Assembly: GCA_031269135.1 (NCBI GenBank)
Contig: JAISZP010000188.1
Coordinates: 1 to 6,135 of the forward strand
Source of the DNA: Deltaproteobacteria bacterium
GTDB taxonomy: Bacteria > Desulfobacterota > Desulfarculia > Adiutricales > Adiutricaceae
DNA: 6,135 bases
Reading direction: 5' to 3'
Numbering within the stretch: the first letter of the stretch is position 1; the number at the start of each line of letters is the position of its first letter. Made by a program: the position numbers and the translations under genes. The notes beneath the pieces are model-generated. The model worked only from the letters and a program-made list of their open reading frames with translations. It made no database searches and was not told where the DNA came from. Positions 1 to 5,203 of this stretch are shown here, piece by piece.

Positions 1-346
1 CGCCGATAGTTATGGCACAAACCAAGAAAAATAAAATTTTTTCAGTGACGCCTGTTCTTATTTTTCTTCCTTGGCCATCGGCATAAAGTCCAAATGTGAT
101 CAAAATCAAGTCGATAAAAGCCCAAACACCAGCCCCACCCGCCGTTAAAATCATAAGTATCCCGGTTCCAGCCCTACCGATATAGAAACGGTGCGCCCCC
201 AACACGCCAAAGAAAAAACACAACAAAAAGGTTGTTAAGCCACCTCTTGGCGAAAAACGTGTGCTCACTCTTTGGTCTTGATAGCAAAACGGGCAAACTT
301 TTGCATCAGTTCGCATCTTTTGGCCGCAATTTAAACAATAATGCAT
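1..346 (-). CDS. Zinc-ribbon TM2-domain membrane protein (3' end cut by window edge)
   Basis: The visible 115 residues begin with a four-cysteine zinc ribbon (C4, C7, C18, C21; two CxxC pairs). A TM2 domain follows from about residue 37 to 98. It has a first membrane segment (37-51), the TM2 signature GAHRFYIGR (50-58), a glycine-rich turn (GGAG, 70-73), a second membrane segment (about 74-88) and the closing D-G-x-G (90-93). A third hydrophobic stretch (104-115) is running into the window edge. TM2 proteins are small inner-membrane proteins of mostly unknown function, and the zinc-ribbon fusion is a common bacterial form. The chosen ATG has a GAGGA motif (351-355) four bases upstream. An ATG one codon earlier (start at 349) would leave only one base of spacing. 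The gene is separated from dtd by about 850 bp of repeats, so it is probably transcribed on its own. The family call is firm; the biological role is unknown. Confidence 0.9.
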   Translation of the reverse strand, partial: MHYCLNCGQKMRTDAKVCPFCYQDQRVSTRFSPRGGLTTFLLCFFFGVLGAHRFYIGRAGTGILMILTAGGAGVWAFIDLILITFGLYADGQGRKIRTGVTEKILFFLVCAITIG

Positions 347-534
347 CATGTCCTCATATTCATAAAGCTGACATATTCAAAACGATACAATGAACAGATA
401 TAATTGCTGAAAGGCTGAAAAGATTCAAATAACTGTGTTTCGAGCGAAGCGGATAGGAGTTCTAAGACGCATTGGTCTTGAGCGAGTCGGCGTTATGCGC
501 CGGACGGCCATGCTCTAAAGGTCTTTGCCTGATT

Positions 535-594
535 GGTCATGGCCTATTTGTTCAGGGCTTATTTGGTCAGGGCTTATTTGATCATGGCTATAAG
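535..594. repeat. Four-unit 15-bp tandem repeat
   Basis: Four consecutive 15-base units lie at 535-549, 550-564, 565-579 and 580-594. The middle two are GTTCAGGGCTTATTT and GGTCAGGGCTTATTT, which differ at one base. The outer units are more diverged (GGTCATGGCCTATTT and GATCATGGCTATAAG). The units are contiguous with no spacers, so this is a minisatellite and not a CRISPR array. It is not inside a supportable gene. Confidence 0.8.
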
Positions 595-879
595 TCAGGA
601 TAAAGGTCAGTTAGGCCTCAAATCGAAGAAGTTTTTCACCGCCCCCAAAAATGGACGCAAGTATGACTACAATGGGATGCTATGGGCTATTACGGCGTAA
701 TATCTAAAAAAAGATTTTTAGTACTTAGCCCCAGTTGCCGAAGCATCCTCATTTAAAACTTAACTATTGGTGATTACAAGTAAAATCTCAAAAGTTTATA
801 AGATTATTCTTGCAGTTACAAATTTTTTACTAGATATTTATAATAAAATTTAACTGGTCAGGAAAATAATTTCGTCAGG

Positions 880-1001
880 TTAAAGCCGCGCTCTTTTCCA
901 AAATCGAAGTCGCCGGTCGGTCATTGGCCAAGACAAGGCTCTGCTCAGGTTCAGGTTCAGGTTCAGGCTCAGGCTCAGGCTCAGGCTCATATGATCCCAA
1001 A
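880..1001 (-). pseudogene. Relic of the dtd 3' end
   Basis: Read on the minus strand, part of this segment translates as LANDRPATSILEKSAA. This aligns with the end of the intact dtd protein, LVNDGPVTLILEKSPA, 320 bp away. The catalytically important Gly-Pro is changed to Arg-Pro and other family residues are lost. The junction with the upstream FGAHM-like bases (TTTTGGG...CATATGAGC) has lost a base, and there is no 5' part of the gene. It is therefore a non-functional fragment produced by the tandem duplication. The hexamer expansion lies inside it. Confidence 0.8.
943..990. repeat. Hexanucleotide array, eight units
   Basis: Eight contiguous 6-base units run GCTCAG, three of GTTCAG, three of GCTCAG, then GCTCAT. 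The homologous place in the intact dtd gene (1251-1262) has only two such units, GCTCAC GCTCAT, which encode Ser129-Val130-Ser131 on the minus strand. The array therefore appears to be an expansion of an ancestral two-unit repeat after this copy was freed from selection. Confidence 0.85.
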
Positions 1002-1021
1002 ATGGGCTACTACGGCGTAAT

Positions 1022-1044
1022 ATCTAAAAAAAGTTTTTTTAGAT
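1022..1044. repeat. Perfect AT-rich palindrome downstream of dtd
   Basis: The arms are ATCTAAAAAAA and its exact reverse complement, joined by a single G, giving 11-base arms. The stem has almost no GC, so it is not a typical intrinsic terminator, although it lies downstream of the minus-strand dtd stop. The equivalent place in duplication copy 1 (702-724) keeps the left arm but has a damaged right arm. It may form a cruciform or a weak RNA hairpin; its function is unknown. Confidence 0.6.
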
Positions 1045-1199
1045 TGGACTCGGCGTCAAAAATATCCTCATTCTAAACTTAACTTTTGGAAATTGCAAGT
1101 AAAATTTCAAAATTGTCTGAGATTATTTATGCGGCATCAAATTTTTGTTTAGATATTTATAATAAAATTTAAATGGTCAAGAAAATAATTCAGTAGGTT

Positions 1200-1643
1200 T
1201 TAGGCCGGACTTTTTTCCAAAATCAAAGTCACCGGTCCGTCATTGACCAAGCTCACGCTCATATGCGCCCCAAAACGTCCGTAAGCGACCGGGACTGCGG
1301 CAGAGAGCCTTTCACCCAAATAGCCGAAAAGGTTTTCCGCTTCTTTGGGAGGAGCGGCTTTGGTGAAATCGGGACGCCGACCTCGGCGGCAGTCTCCCAG
1401 CAACGTAAACTGGCTGATCAATAGAATCGATCCCCCGATTTCAGTGATCGGCAGATTCATTTTTCCTGAGCCGTCGGCAAAAACCCTAAGGGCCAAGAGT
1501 TTATCTCCAAGCCAATCGCAGACGCTCTTATCGTCGCCGTCAGCTACCCCTACCAGCGTCATAAATCCAGGTCCGATTTTGCCGATCTCTTCTCCATCGA
1601 CCTCTACCGCAGCCTGGGTCACTCTCTGAACGACCAGTCGCAT
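1200..1643 (-). CDS. dtd: D-aminoacyl-tRNA deacylase
   Basis: Dtd hydrolyses the ester between a D-amino acid (and mischarged glycine) and tRNA in the cytoplasm, keeping D-residues out of translation. The 147-residue length matches the family. The start MRLVVQRVTQAAVEVDGE is typical. SQFTL (77-81) is the conserved active-site segment, RRGRRPDF (86-93) is a family motif, and NDGPVT (134-139) carries the Gly-cis-Pro (G136-P137) that gives chiral selectivity. FGAHM (124-128) precedes it. The start ATG is three bases past the TAG stop of the upstream TerD-type gene. A GGGGAG motif (1654-1659) ten bases upstream lies inside that gene, so translation is probably coupled. A degenerate duplicate of its last codons lies just downstream (880-1001). 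The enzyme itself looks intact, and the identification is secure. Confidence 0.97.
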   Translation of the reverse strand: MRLVVQRVTQAAVEVDGEEIGKIGPGFMTLVGVADGDDKSVCDWLGDKLLALRVFADGSGKMNLPITEIGGSILLISQFTLLGDCRRGRRPDFTKAAPPKEAENLFGYLGERLSAAVPVAYGRFGAHMSVSLVNDGPVTLILEKSPA

Positions 1644-1646
1644 CGC

Positions 1647-2825
1647 CTACTTTCTCCCCGCCACCCATCTAAAGCCGAAATTATACCCCTTGTCTATCTC
1701 TATATGAGAGGCCATATATCTTTCCTCTTTACTGACGCTTATGGTGCCGTTTTGGTTGTGGAACAGACAGATGGCGCAGTGCTTGTACGACTTGTCGGGG
1801 TTGTTGAGTCTTATGGCTATTTCATCGCCGTTGGGTTCTTTGATGAGGATTCTGGCGTTGACTTCAGTGAAGAAAAAATCGCCTTCATAGATAAAAGCGA
1901 ACACCAAAACCCTTTTTATCAACTGAGGCTTGAGTATGTAGAGATTTTCGCCGTCCTGGGAAGCCCCGGATCTGTCGTCTTTGTCCAAATAAATCCACGG
2001 CCAATCCTTCGGCGCTCCCATGTACCCGCCTAAGGCCTGGATGACGCCTTTTTTGCCGTCCTGCATCTCAAACATGCAGCCGAGATCGAGGTCGGCGGTC
2101 TGTTTGTTGAAAAAGCCGCCCTTTTTAATCTGATCCCAATTGAGATTTATGTGGAAAGAAGTGGTGCCGCCGGATTTTTTGCCGAGATCGACCTTCTTGG
2201 TGTCGCCTCTTTTTTCCAGGGTGACTTTCGAGAGACTGACCGAAGGCTCTTCGGCAGGTTTATCAGGGGCTTTTTCTTTAGGCTTCTCGGTGGTTTTATC
2301 GGAGACCACCCCTCCGAAATGCTCTAAAAGCGCCCGGAGTCCCTGATTAAAGCCCTGGCAGACCGCCCCAAAACGCCATTGGTCTTTAAAATAGACGTCA
2401 AAGAGCATGACGGCTTTTTCATCGGCGAAGTCCGAGCCCGAAAAGGGAAAAGAAAGGACCTCATCGGCTTTGGAGTCGTAAATATTTATGGAGCTTTGGC
2501 TTAATTTGGAGATGAAGTCGTTTCCGTCCACCGACAAGGCGAAAGTAAGACGCTGGATCTTAGTCGGGAGCTTTTCCAAGTCGACGACGAACTCGGAGTG
2601 TTTTTTCGAGTGGTCCGTAAGTTCAATGGCGCCTTCAGGCGATTTTTTCTGGTTGTAGAAAACGAAATAATTGTCGTCGGAAAGCTTGCCGGCCTGATCC
2701 AAGCCGAAACAGGAAAAATCTATTTCCGACGGTTGATTCCAATCCGTCTTAATGACCAATTTGAGCTTTTTGTCGGTCGTGAGATCTGAAATCTTAGACT
2801 TTTGCCCTTTGGTGAATACCGTCAT
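1647..2825 (-). CDS. TerD/TerA-type protein with two TerD-like domains
   Basis: This is a 392-residue soluble protein with no signal peptide or membrane segment. Domain 1 (about 1-172) begins MTVFTKGQK and contains the TerD hallmarks DNYFVFYNQ (51-59) and WRFGAVCQGFNQGL (150-163). A Lys/Glu/Pro-rich linker spans about 173-198. Domain 2 (about 199-392) contains DLDLGCMFEM (245-254) and the acidic segment YLDKDDRSGASQDGENL (279-295). The acidic segment resembles the calcium-binding loop of TerD-family proteins and the second half of TerA (about 385 residues). TerD-family proteins bind calcium and are tied to tellurite, chemical or envelope stress in known cases, but no other ter gene is visible here. 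The ATG was chosen because GGAGAG (2830-2835) sits four bases upstream. A TTG 12 bases earlier overlaps that ribosome binding site and is less likely. The stop lies three bases before dtd, and the gap from the rmlC-like stop is 34 bp. The family is firm; a tellurite phenotype is not shown. Confidence 0.88.
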   Translation of the reverse strand: MTVFTKGQKSKISDLTTDKKLKLVIKTDWNQPSEIDFSCFGLDQAGKLSDDNYFVFYNQKKSPEGAIELTDHSKKHSEFVVDLEKLPTKIQRLTFALSVDGNDFISKLSQSSINIYDSKADEVLSFPFSGSDFADEKAVMLFDVYFKDQWRFGAVCQGFNQGLRALLEHFGGVVSDKTTEKPKEKAPDKPAEEPSVSLSKVTLEKRGDTKKVDLGKKSGGTTSFHINLNWDQIKKGGFFNKQTADLDLGCMFEMQDGKKGVIQALGGYMGAPKDWPWIYLDKDDRSGASQDGENLYILKPQLIKRVLVFAFIYEGDFFFTEVNARILIKEPNGDEIAIRLNNPDKSYKHCAICLFHNQNGTISVSKEERYMASHIEIDKGYNFGFRWVAGRK

Positions 2826-2829
2826 TTGT

Positions 2830-2835
2830 CTCTCC
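2830..2835 (-). promoter_or_regulatory. Ribosome binding site fixing the TerD-type start
   Basis: GGAGAG on the minus strand lies four bases before the ATG at 2825. It overlaps the alternative TTG start at 2837, which makes the downstream ATG the better start. Confidence 0.75.
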
Positions 2836-2859
2836 AATATGTATTTGAAACTTCAACGC

Positions 2860-3480
2860 TCACTTCACCGACTTAGCTCTCGGATCGGAGCGCCAACTAT
2901 CGAGAGTCATTCCCTGACGATCTCGCTCGGATAGTATAAGATCGTTTCGGAGAACGCGTTTGTAGGAACCGACTAAAGCCTCGGAACACAGACTAAAATC
3001 CAGATCGGGATCGGTGGGGGAGATCCCAAGTTCACCGTCGGGACTGTAGGAGGCGGTGCAAAAATATTCGATGGCGGAATCCGACAAATAAAAATTGCCG
3101 TGAGCTAAACCTGCGGGTAGCCAAATCCACTGCCCATAAGATAAGTCGCACTTCATCTCCACCATGATCGCCTTGCCGAAGCTGGGAGATTCGACTCTGA
3201 CGTCCAGGGCCATATCGACCGCCTGGCCGTAAAGAAGGCGAATGAGTTTGCCCTGCGGCGGACGGTACTGAAAATGCAGACCTCTGACTACATTTTTTTT
3301 TGAGCGGCTTTCATTGGCCTGCTGAAAATCAAAGCTCTCAAGGCCCAACCTCGCCGCGAGATCTTGAAAATCGCTCTTTCGATAAATTTCAGAAAAATAA
3401 CCTCTTTCATCCGCAAAACGAGCATAATTTATTAATTTAGCCCCTTTTAAAGGAAGATCGATCGTCTCCAATATCTTCAT
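2860..3480 (-). CDS. dTDP-4-dehydrorhamnose 3,5-epimerase family protein (RmlC-like)
   Basis: The protein is a 206-residue cupin of the RmlC/RfbC family, cytosolic. The family epimerises C3 and C5 of dTDP-4-keto-6-deoxyglucose on the way to dTDP-L-rhamnose. Motifs seen in order are DERGYFSE (24-31), NESRSKKNVVRGLHFQ (56-71, with H69 as the family's catalytic base), QGKLIR (76-81, with the conserved Lys78), ALDVRVESPSFG (91-102), the second cupin-type block LPAGLAHGNFYLSD (121-134), the candidate catalytic Tyr139, SPDGELGI (146-153) and DPDL (157-160). The usual Trp in the GIxWxDP block is replaced (GISPTDP), so substrate preference may differ. The chosen ATG has GGAAGGG six bases upstream (3487-3493). 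An in-frame start 60 bases earlier would add a hydrophobic, Cys-containing tail lacking in the family. There are no rmlA, rmlB or rmlD neighbours, so the exact sugar is unproven. It is first in a three-gene unit. Confidence 0.88.
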   Translation of the reverse strand: MKILETIDLPLKGAKLINYARFADERGYFSEIYRKSDFQDLAARLGLESFDFQQANESRSKKNVVRGLHFQYRPPQGKLIRLLYGQAVDMALDVRVESPSFGKAIMVEMKCDLSYGQWIWLPAGLAHGNFYLSDSAIEYFCTASYSPDGELGISPTDPDLDFSLCSEALVGSYKRVLRNDLILSERDRQGMTLDSWRSDPRAKSVK

Positions 3481-3486
3481 TTGATA

Positions 3487-3493
3487 CCCTTCC
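3487..3493 (-). promoter_or_regulatory. Ribosome binding site fixing the rmlC-like start
   Basis: GGAAGGG on the minus strand lies six bases before the ATG at 3480. It supports this start over the longer frame beginning at 3540. Confidence 0.75.
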
Positions 3494-3568
3494 AACAAAG
3501 TGCAGCGCAAAGCCGCAAAAAAAACAACCGACGTCGCCACTTATCCTCAAGCGAATCGCCCAAGGCTC

Positions 3569-3581
3569 AACGATAATCGTT
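3569..3581. promoter_or_regulatory. Small palindrome in the rmlC-like leader (candidate operator)
   Basis: AACGATAATCGTT is a perfect dyad with six-base arms around one A. It sits about 20-35 bases downstream of the start point expected from the promoter at 3610-3639 and about 90 bases before the rmlC-like ATG. That is a plausible repressor site. A chance occurrence cannot be excluded, because only this one copy is present. Confidence 0.35.
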
Positions 3582-3609
3582 CGACGCATTTATGCCTGAA
3601 AACCTATTA

Positions 3610-3639
3610 ATTCTACCCGAGCCTCTTTTTCAAAGTCAA
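3610..3639 (-). promoter_or_regulatory. Sigma70-type promoter for the rmlC-like/TerD-type/dtd unit
   Basis: On the minus strand, TTGACT (-35, 3634-3639) and TAGAAT (-10, 3610-3615) are separated by 18 bases. Each hexamer matches the consensus at five of six positions. Transcription would start near 3603, giving a leader of about 120 bases before the ATG at 3480. I saw no comparable promoter in the short gaps further along the unit, which supports one transcript for all three genes. Confidence 0.7.
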
Positions 3640-3688
3640 TCACTTAGCTCATCTTTTTCCACATGTCGACTTTTCAGCTTTTTTTAAG

Positions 3689-3711
3689 TTGGCCTCAACT
3701 GAGAGGGCCAA
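3689..3711. other. Imperfect hairpin in the divergent spacer
   Basis: TTGGCCTC (3689-3696) can pair with GAGGGCCAA (3703-3711), leaving a six-base loop and one bulged G. No T-tract follows on either strand, so it is unlikely to be an intrinsic terminator. It lies between the minus-strand promoter and the diguanylate cyclase gene and could be a protein site or leader structure. Apart from this dyad, the palindrome and the promoters, I see nothing in 3541-3889. Confidence 0.4.
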
Positions 3712-3792
3712 TCGCTTGAAGGCAATTTTTTCCTCTGAGGTAAGGCTGATCTCCCTAAAACAACGCTTTTATGCGCAGCTGGCTCTAATTTA

Positions 3793-3842
3793 TGCTAAAT
3801 AAAGACAAACTCTTGATAGGCTAAATGATGGCATGAATTATG
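3793..3842 (+). promoter_or_regulatory. Weak promoter candidates for the diguanylate cyclase/PilZ pair
   Basis: Two alternatives are visible. One is an extended -10, TGCTAAATA (3793-3801), without a recognisable -35. The other is TTGATA (3813-3818) followed 17 bases later by AATTAT (3836-3841), which would start transcription near 3848 and force use of the ATG at 3890. Neither is strong. Confidence 0.3.
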
Positions 3843-3889
3843 CTTTGTTTTTCTACGAAGCTTGCTTCAGAGACAGTGAGGTAAAAAGC

Positions 3890-5203
3890 ATGTCAGTAAC
3901 CACAGTAATAGTGATTGATAAATACGGGGCGGACATCGCCCTCATCGGAAAAGCCGTCAGACCGTTTGGCCACGCTCTTTTGTGGGCGGAAAACATAAAA
4001 GAAGGCGTCAAGCTCATTAAAGCCTCCAAGCCCGCTACAGTTCTCGTCAACGAAGAGCTTTTAGGCGGCAAAGAACTAAACGTTCTGTTGGAGACCATTC
4101 GCGCCCACAGGCTCCCCACCCAGTTGGTGATCATATCCGATAAGCCCGATTTCGAAAAATCCATGGACTGGGTAGCGGAAGGGGTGTTTTCTGTGATATC
4201 CTCTCCAATAAATATTGAACGCTTAAGGCGAATCATAAACAAAATAGCCGACAGTCAGGTTTTATACGAAACCATTATAAACACAAGTCTGCAGCCGTCA
4301 TCGCATCAAGGTGGTCTTTCCATCTATAAAAACCTGGCCGGCCATTTGGAAAGCGGGCCGCTTTTGGAGGCCCTGTGCGACACCGCCCGGCAGATGACCG
4401 GCGCCGCCCGGGTGGAAGCCTGGTCCCGCTTGGACTTGGACAGCCAAGTCATGATCGCTTCAGGTCCGACCAATGCCCACTGCGAAAAAGACGTGACTTT
4501 GGATCTCAGTTGGAAAGGCAAATGCTTGGGCGCGCTCAAGCTTATCTTCGACGACGATAAGGCTGCCGATCGGCTTGATTACAATATCGTCGATGAATTG
4601 GTTTGGGCCGGTTCTCTGTTTTTGAGCCAGTCGGCCAGGTTCGAAGAGGCCTTGAAGATGGCCTTCCGCGATCCTTTGACGGGCCTAAACAACCGCCGGG
4701 TTTTTCTGGAGGCTTTGGAGAGAGAATTCGGTCAAGCCAAGAGATACAATACTCAAGTGACCTTGCTTACTCTGGATATCGATCACTTTAAGGCCATAAA
4801 CGATACCTACGGGCACCAAACCGGCGATGAAATCTTAAAATGGCTTTCCGGCGTCATCATGAGCGTGGTCAGGACCGGGGATCTTCCCGCTCGCATAGGC
4901 GGAGAAGAATTTGCGATCATATTGCCCAGAACCAGCATTCAACAGGCGACTATCCTAGCCGAGAGGCTGAAAGACGCGCTGGCGATCAGCTTAATCCCCA
5001 ACTGCCCCGGCATTCTCCGACCCACCGTCAGCCAAGGATTAGCCGACATAGAGCATTTTTTAGTCACTTCCCCTCAAGATTTGATATACTGGTCAGACCA
5101 AGCCATGTACCTGGCGAAAAGAGACGGACGCAACACCATTCGAACGATCTCCGAACTACAAGCTAAATCAACTTTCCAGGATGTCGAGTATGTCTTCCAA
5201 TGA
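3890..5203 (+). CDS. Diguanylate cyclase: degenerate receiver, GAF-like domain, GGDEF
   Basis: This 437-residue cytoplasmic protein is predicted to make cyclic-di-GMP from two GTP. Residues 1 to about 120 have the receiver (REC) pattern of alternating strands and helices, but the phosphoacceptor Asp position is Asn54 (VLVNEE) and the conserved Lys before Pro is Ser105 (ISSPI). Phosphorylation is therefore unlikely. Residues about 150-250 look like a GAF domain (GPLLEALCDTAR, then WKGKCLGALKLIF, then LDYNIVDELVWAGSLFLSQSARFEEA). The GGDEF domain (about 255-420) is complete: DPLTGLNNRR (261-270), DIDHFKAINDTYGHQTGDE (296-314), the active site GGEEF (337-341) and DQAMYLAKRDGRN (403-415). RTGD (328-331), five residues before GGEEF, is an intact RxxD inhibitory site, so product feedback is expected. 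The ATG at 3890 has TGAGG eight bases upstream. An in-frame ATG at 3833 lacks a good site and would add an unusual Phe/Cys-rich lead. The 3' end overlaps the PilZ-type gene, which suggests coupled expression. Confidence 0.93.
   Translation: MSVTTVIVIDKYGADIALIGKAVRPFGHALLWAENIKEGVKLIKASKPATVLVNEELLGGKELNVLLETIRAHRLPTQLVIISDKPDFEKSMDWVAEGVFSVISSPINIERLRRIINKIADSQVLYETIINTSLQPSSHQGGLSIYKNLAGHLESGPLLEALCDTARQMTGAARVEAWSRLDLDSQVMIASGPTNAHCEKDVTLDLSWKGKCLGALKLIFDDDKAADRLDYNIVDELVWAGSLFLSQSARFEEALKMAFRDPLTGLNNRRVFLEALEREFGQAKRYNTQVTLLTLDIDHFKAINDTYGHQTGDEILKWLSGVIMSVVRTGDLPARIGGEEFAIILPRTSIQQATILAERLKDALAISLIPNCPGILRPTVSQGLADIEHFLVTSPQDLIYWSDQAMYLAKRDGRNTIRTISELQAKSTFQDVEYVFQ

Larger units (their letters stand above)
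350..1199. other. Gene-poor AT-rich spacer with layered repeats
   Basis: This 850-bp stretch lies between dtd and the TM2 gene. I see no intact gene in it on either strand. From left to right it holds the upstream region of the TM2 gene, a short GC dyad (488-502), a 15-bp tandem repeat (535-594), a possible very old fragment of the dtd end (about 606-665) and the first copy of a roughly 320-bp tandem duplication with a dtd relic and a hexamer array. The AT-rich part of the second copy follows and continues into dtd. No GC-rich stem followed by a T-tract was seen for terminating dtd transcription. Confidence 0.75.
682..1276. repeat. Decayed direct tandem duplication (two copies, about 320-bp offset) spanning the dtd 3' end
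   Basis: Copy 1 is about 682-1001 and copy 2 about 1002-1276. The first 32 bases of the two copies differ at one position (682-713 versus 1002-1033). A stretch containing AGATATTTATAATAAAATTT is identical in both (831-853 versus 1150-1172). The order of shared blocks is the same throughout, with scattered substitutions and small indels. The right part of copy 2 (1200-1276) is the genuine dtd 3' end, so copy 1 carries a second, degenerate dtd end at about 880-1001. Copy 1 is longer mainly because of the hexamer array at 943-990. The simplest reading is one old tandem duplication followed by decay of the non-functional copy. Confidence 0.85.

Noticed and set aside
488..502. GC-rich hairpin CGGCG-TTATG-CGCCG as a terminator
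   Set aside because: The stem is only five base pairs and no T-tract follows on either strand.
535..594. CRISPR-like array
   Set aside because: The units are contiguous without spacers and only 15 bp long; no cas gene is visible.
472..603. Small plus-strand open frame from a TTG through the 15-bp repeat, giving a GLFxQ-like pentapeptide repeat
   Set aside because: No convincing ribosome binding site, a non-ATG start, and its repetitive sense follows automatically from a 15-bp repeat.
1345..2789. Plus-strand open frames antisense to dtd and the TerD-type gene
   Set aside because: They show no recognisable family features and lie opposite genes with clear family motifs, so they are frame shadows.
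1647..2825. A tellurite resistance operon
   Set aside because: Only one TerD-family gene is present, and no terB, terC, terZ or related gene is in the window.
3781..3797. Sigma54-like site (TGGCTC followed by TATGCT)
   Set aside because: The GG-to-GC distance is one base too long and the TTGC half is not matched.
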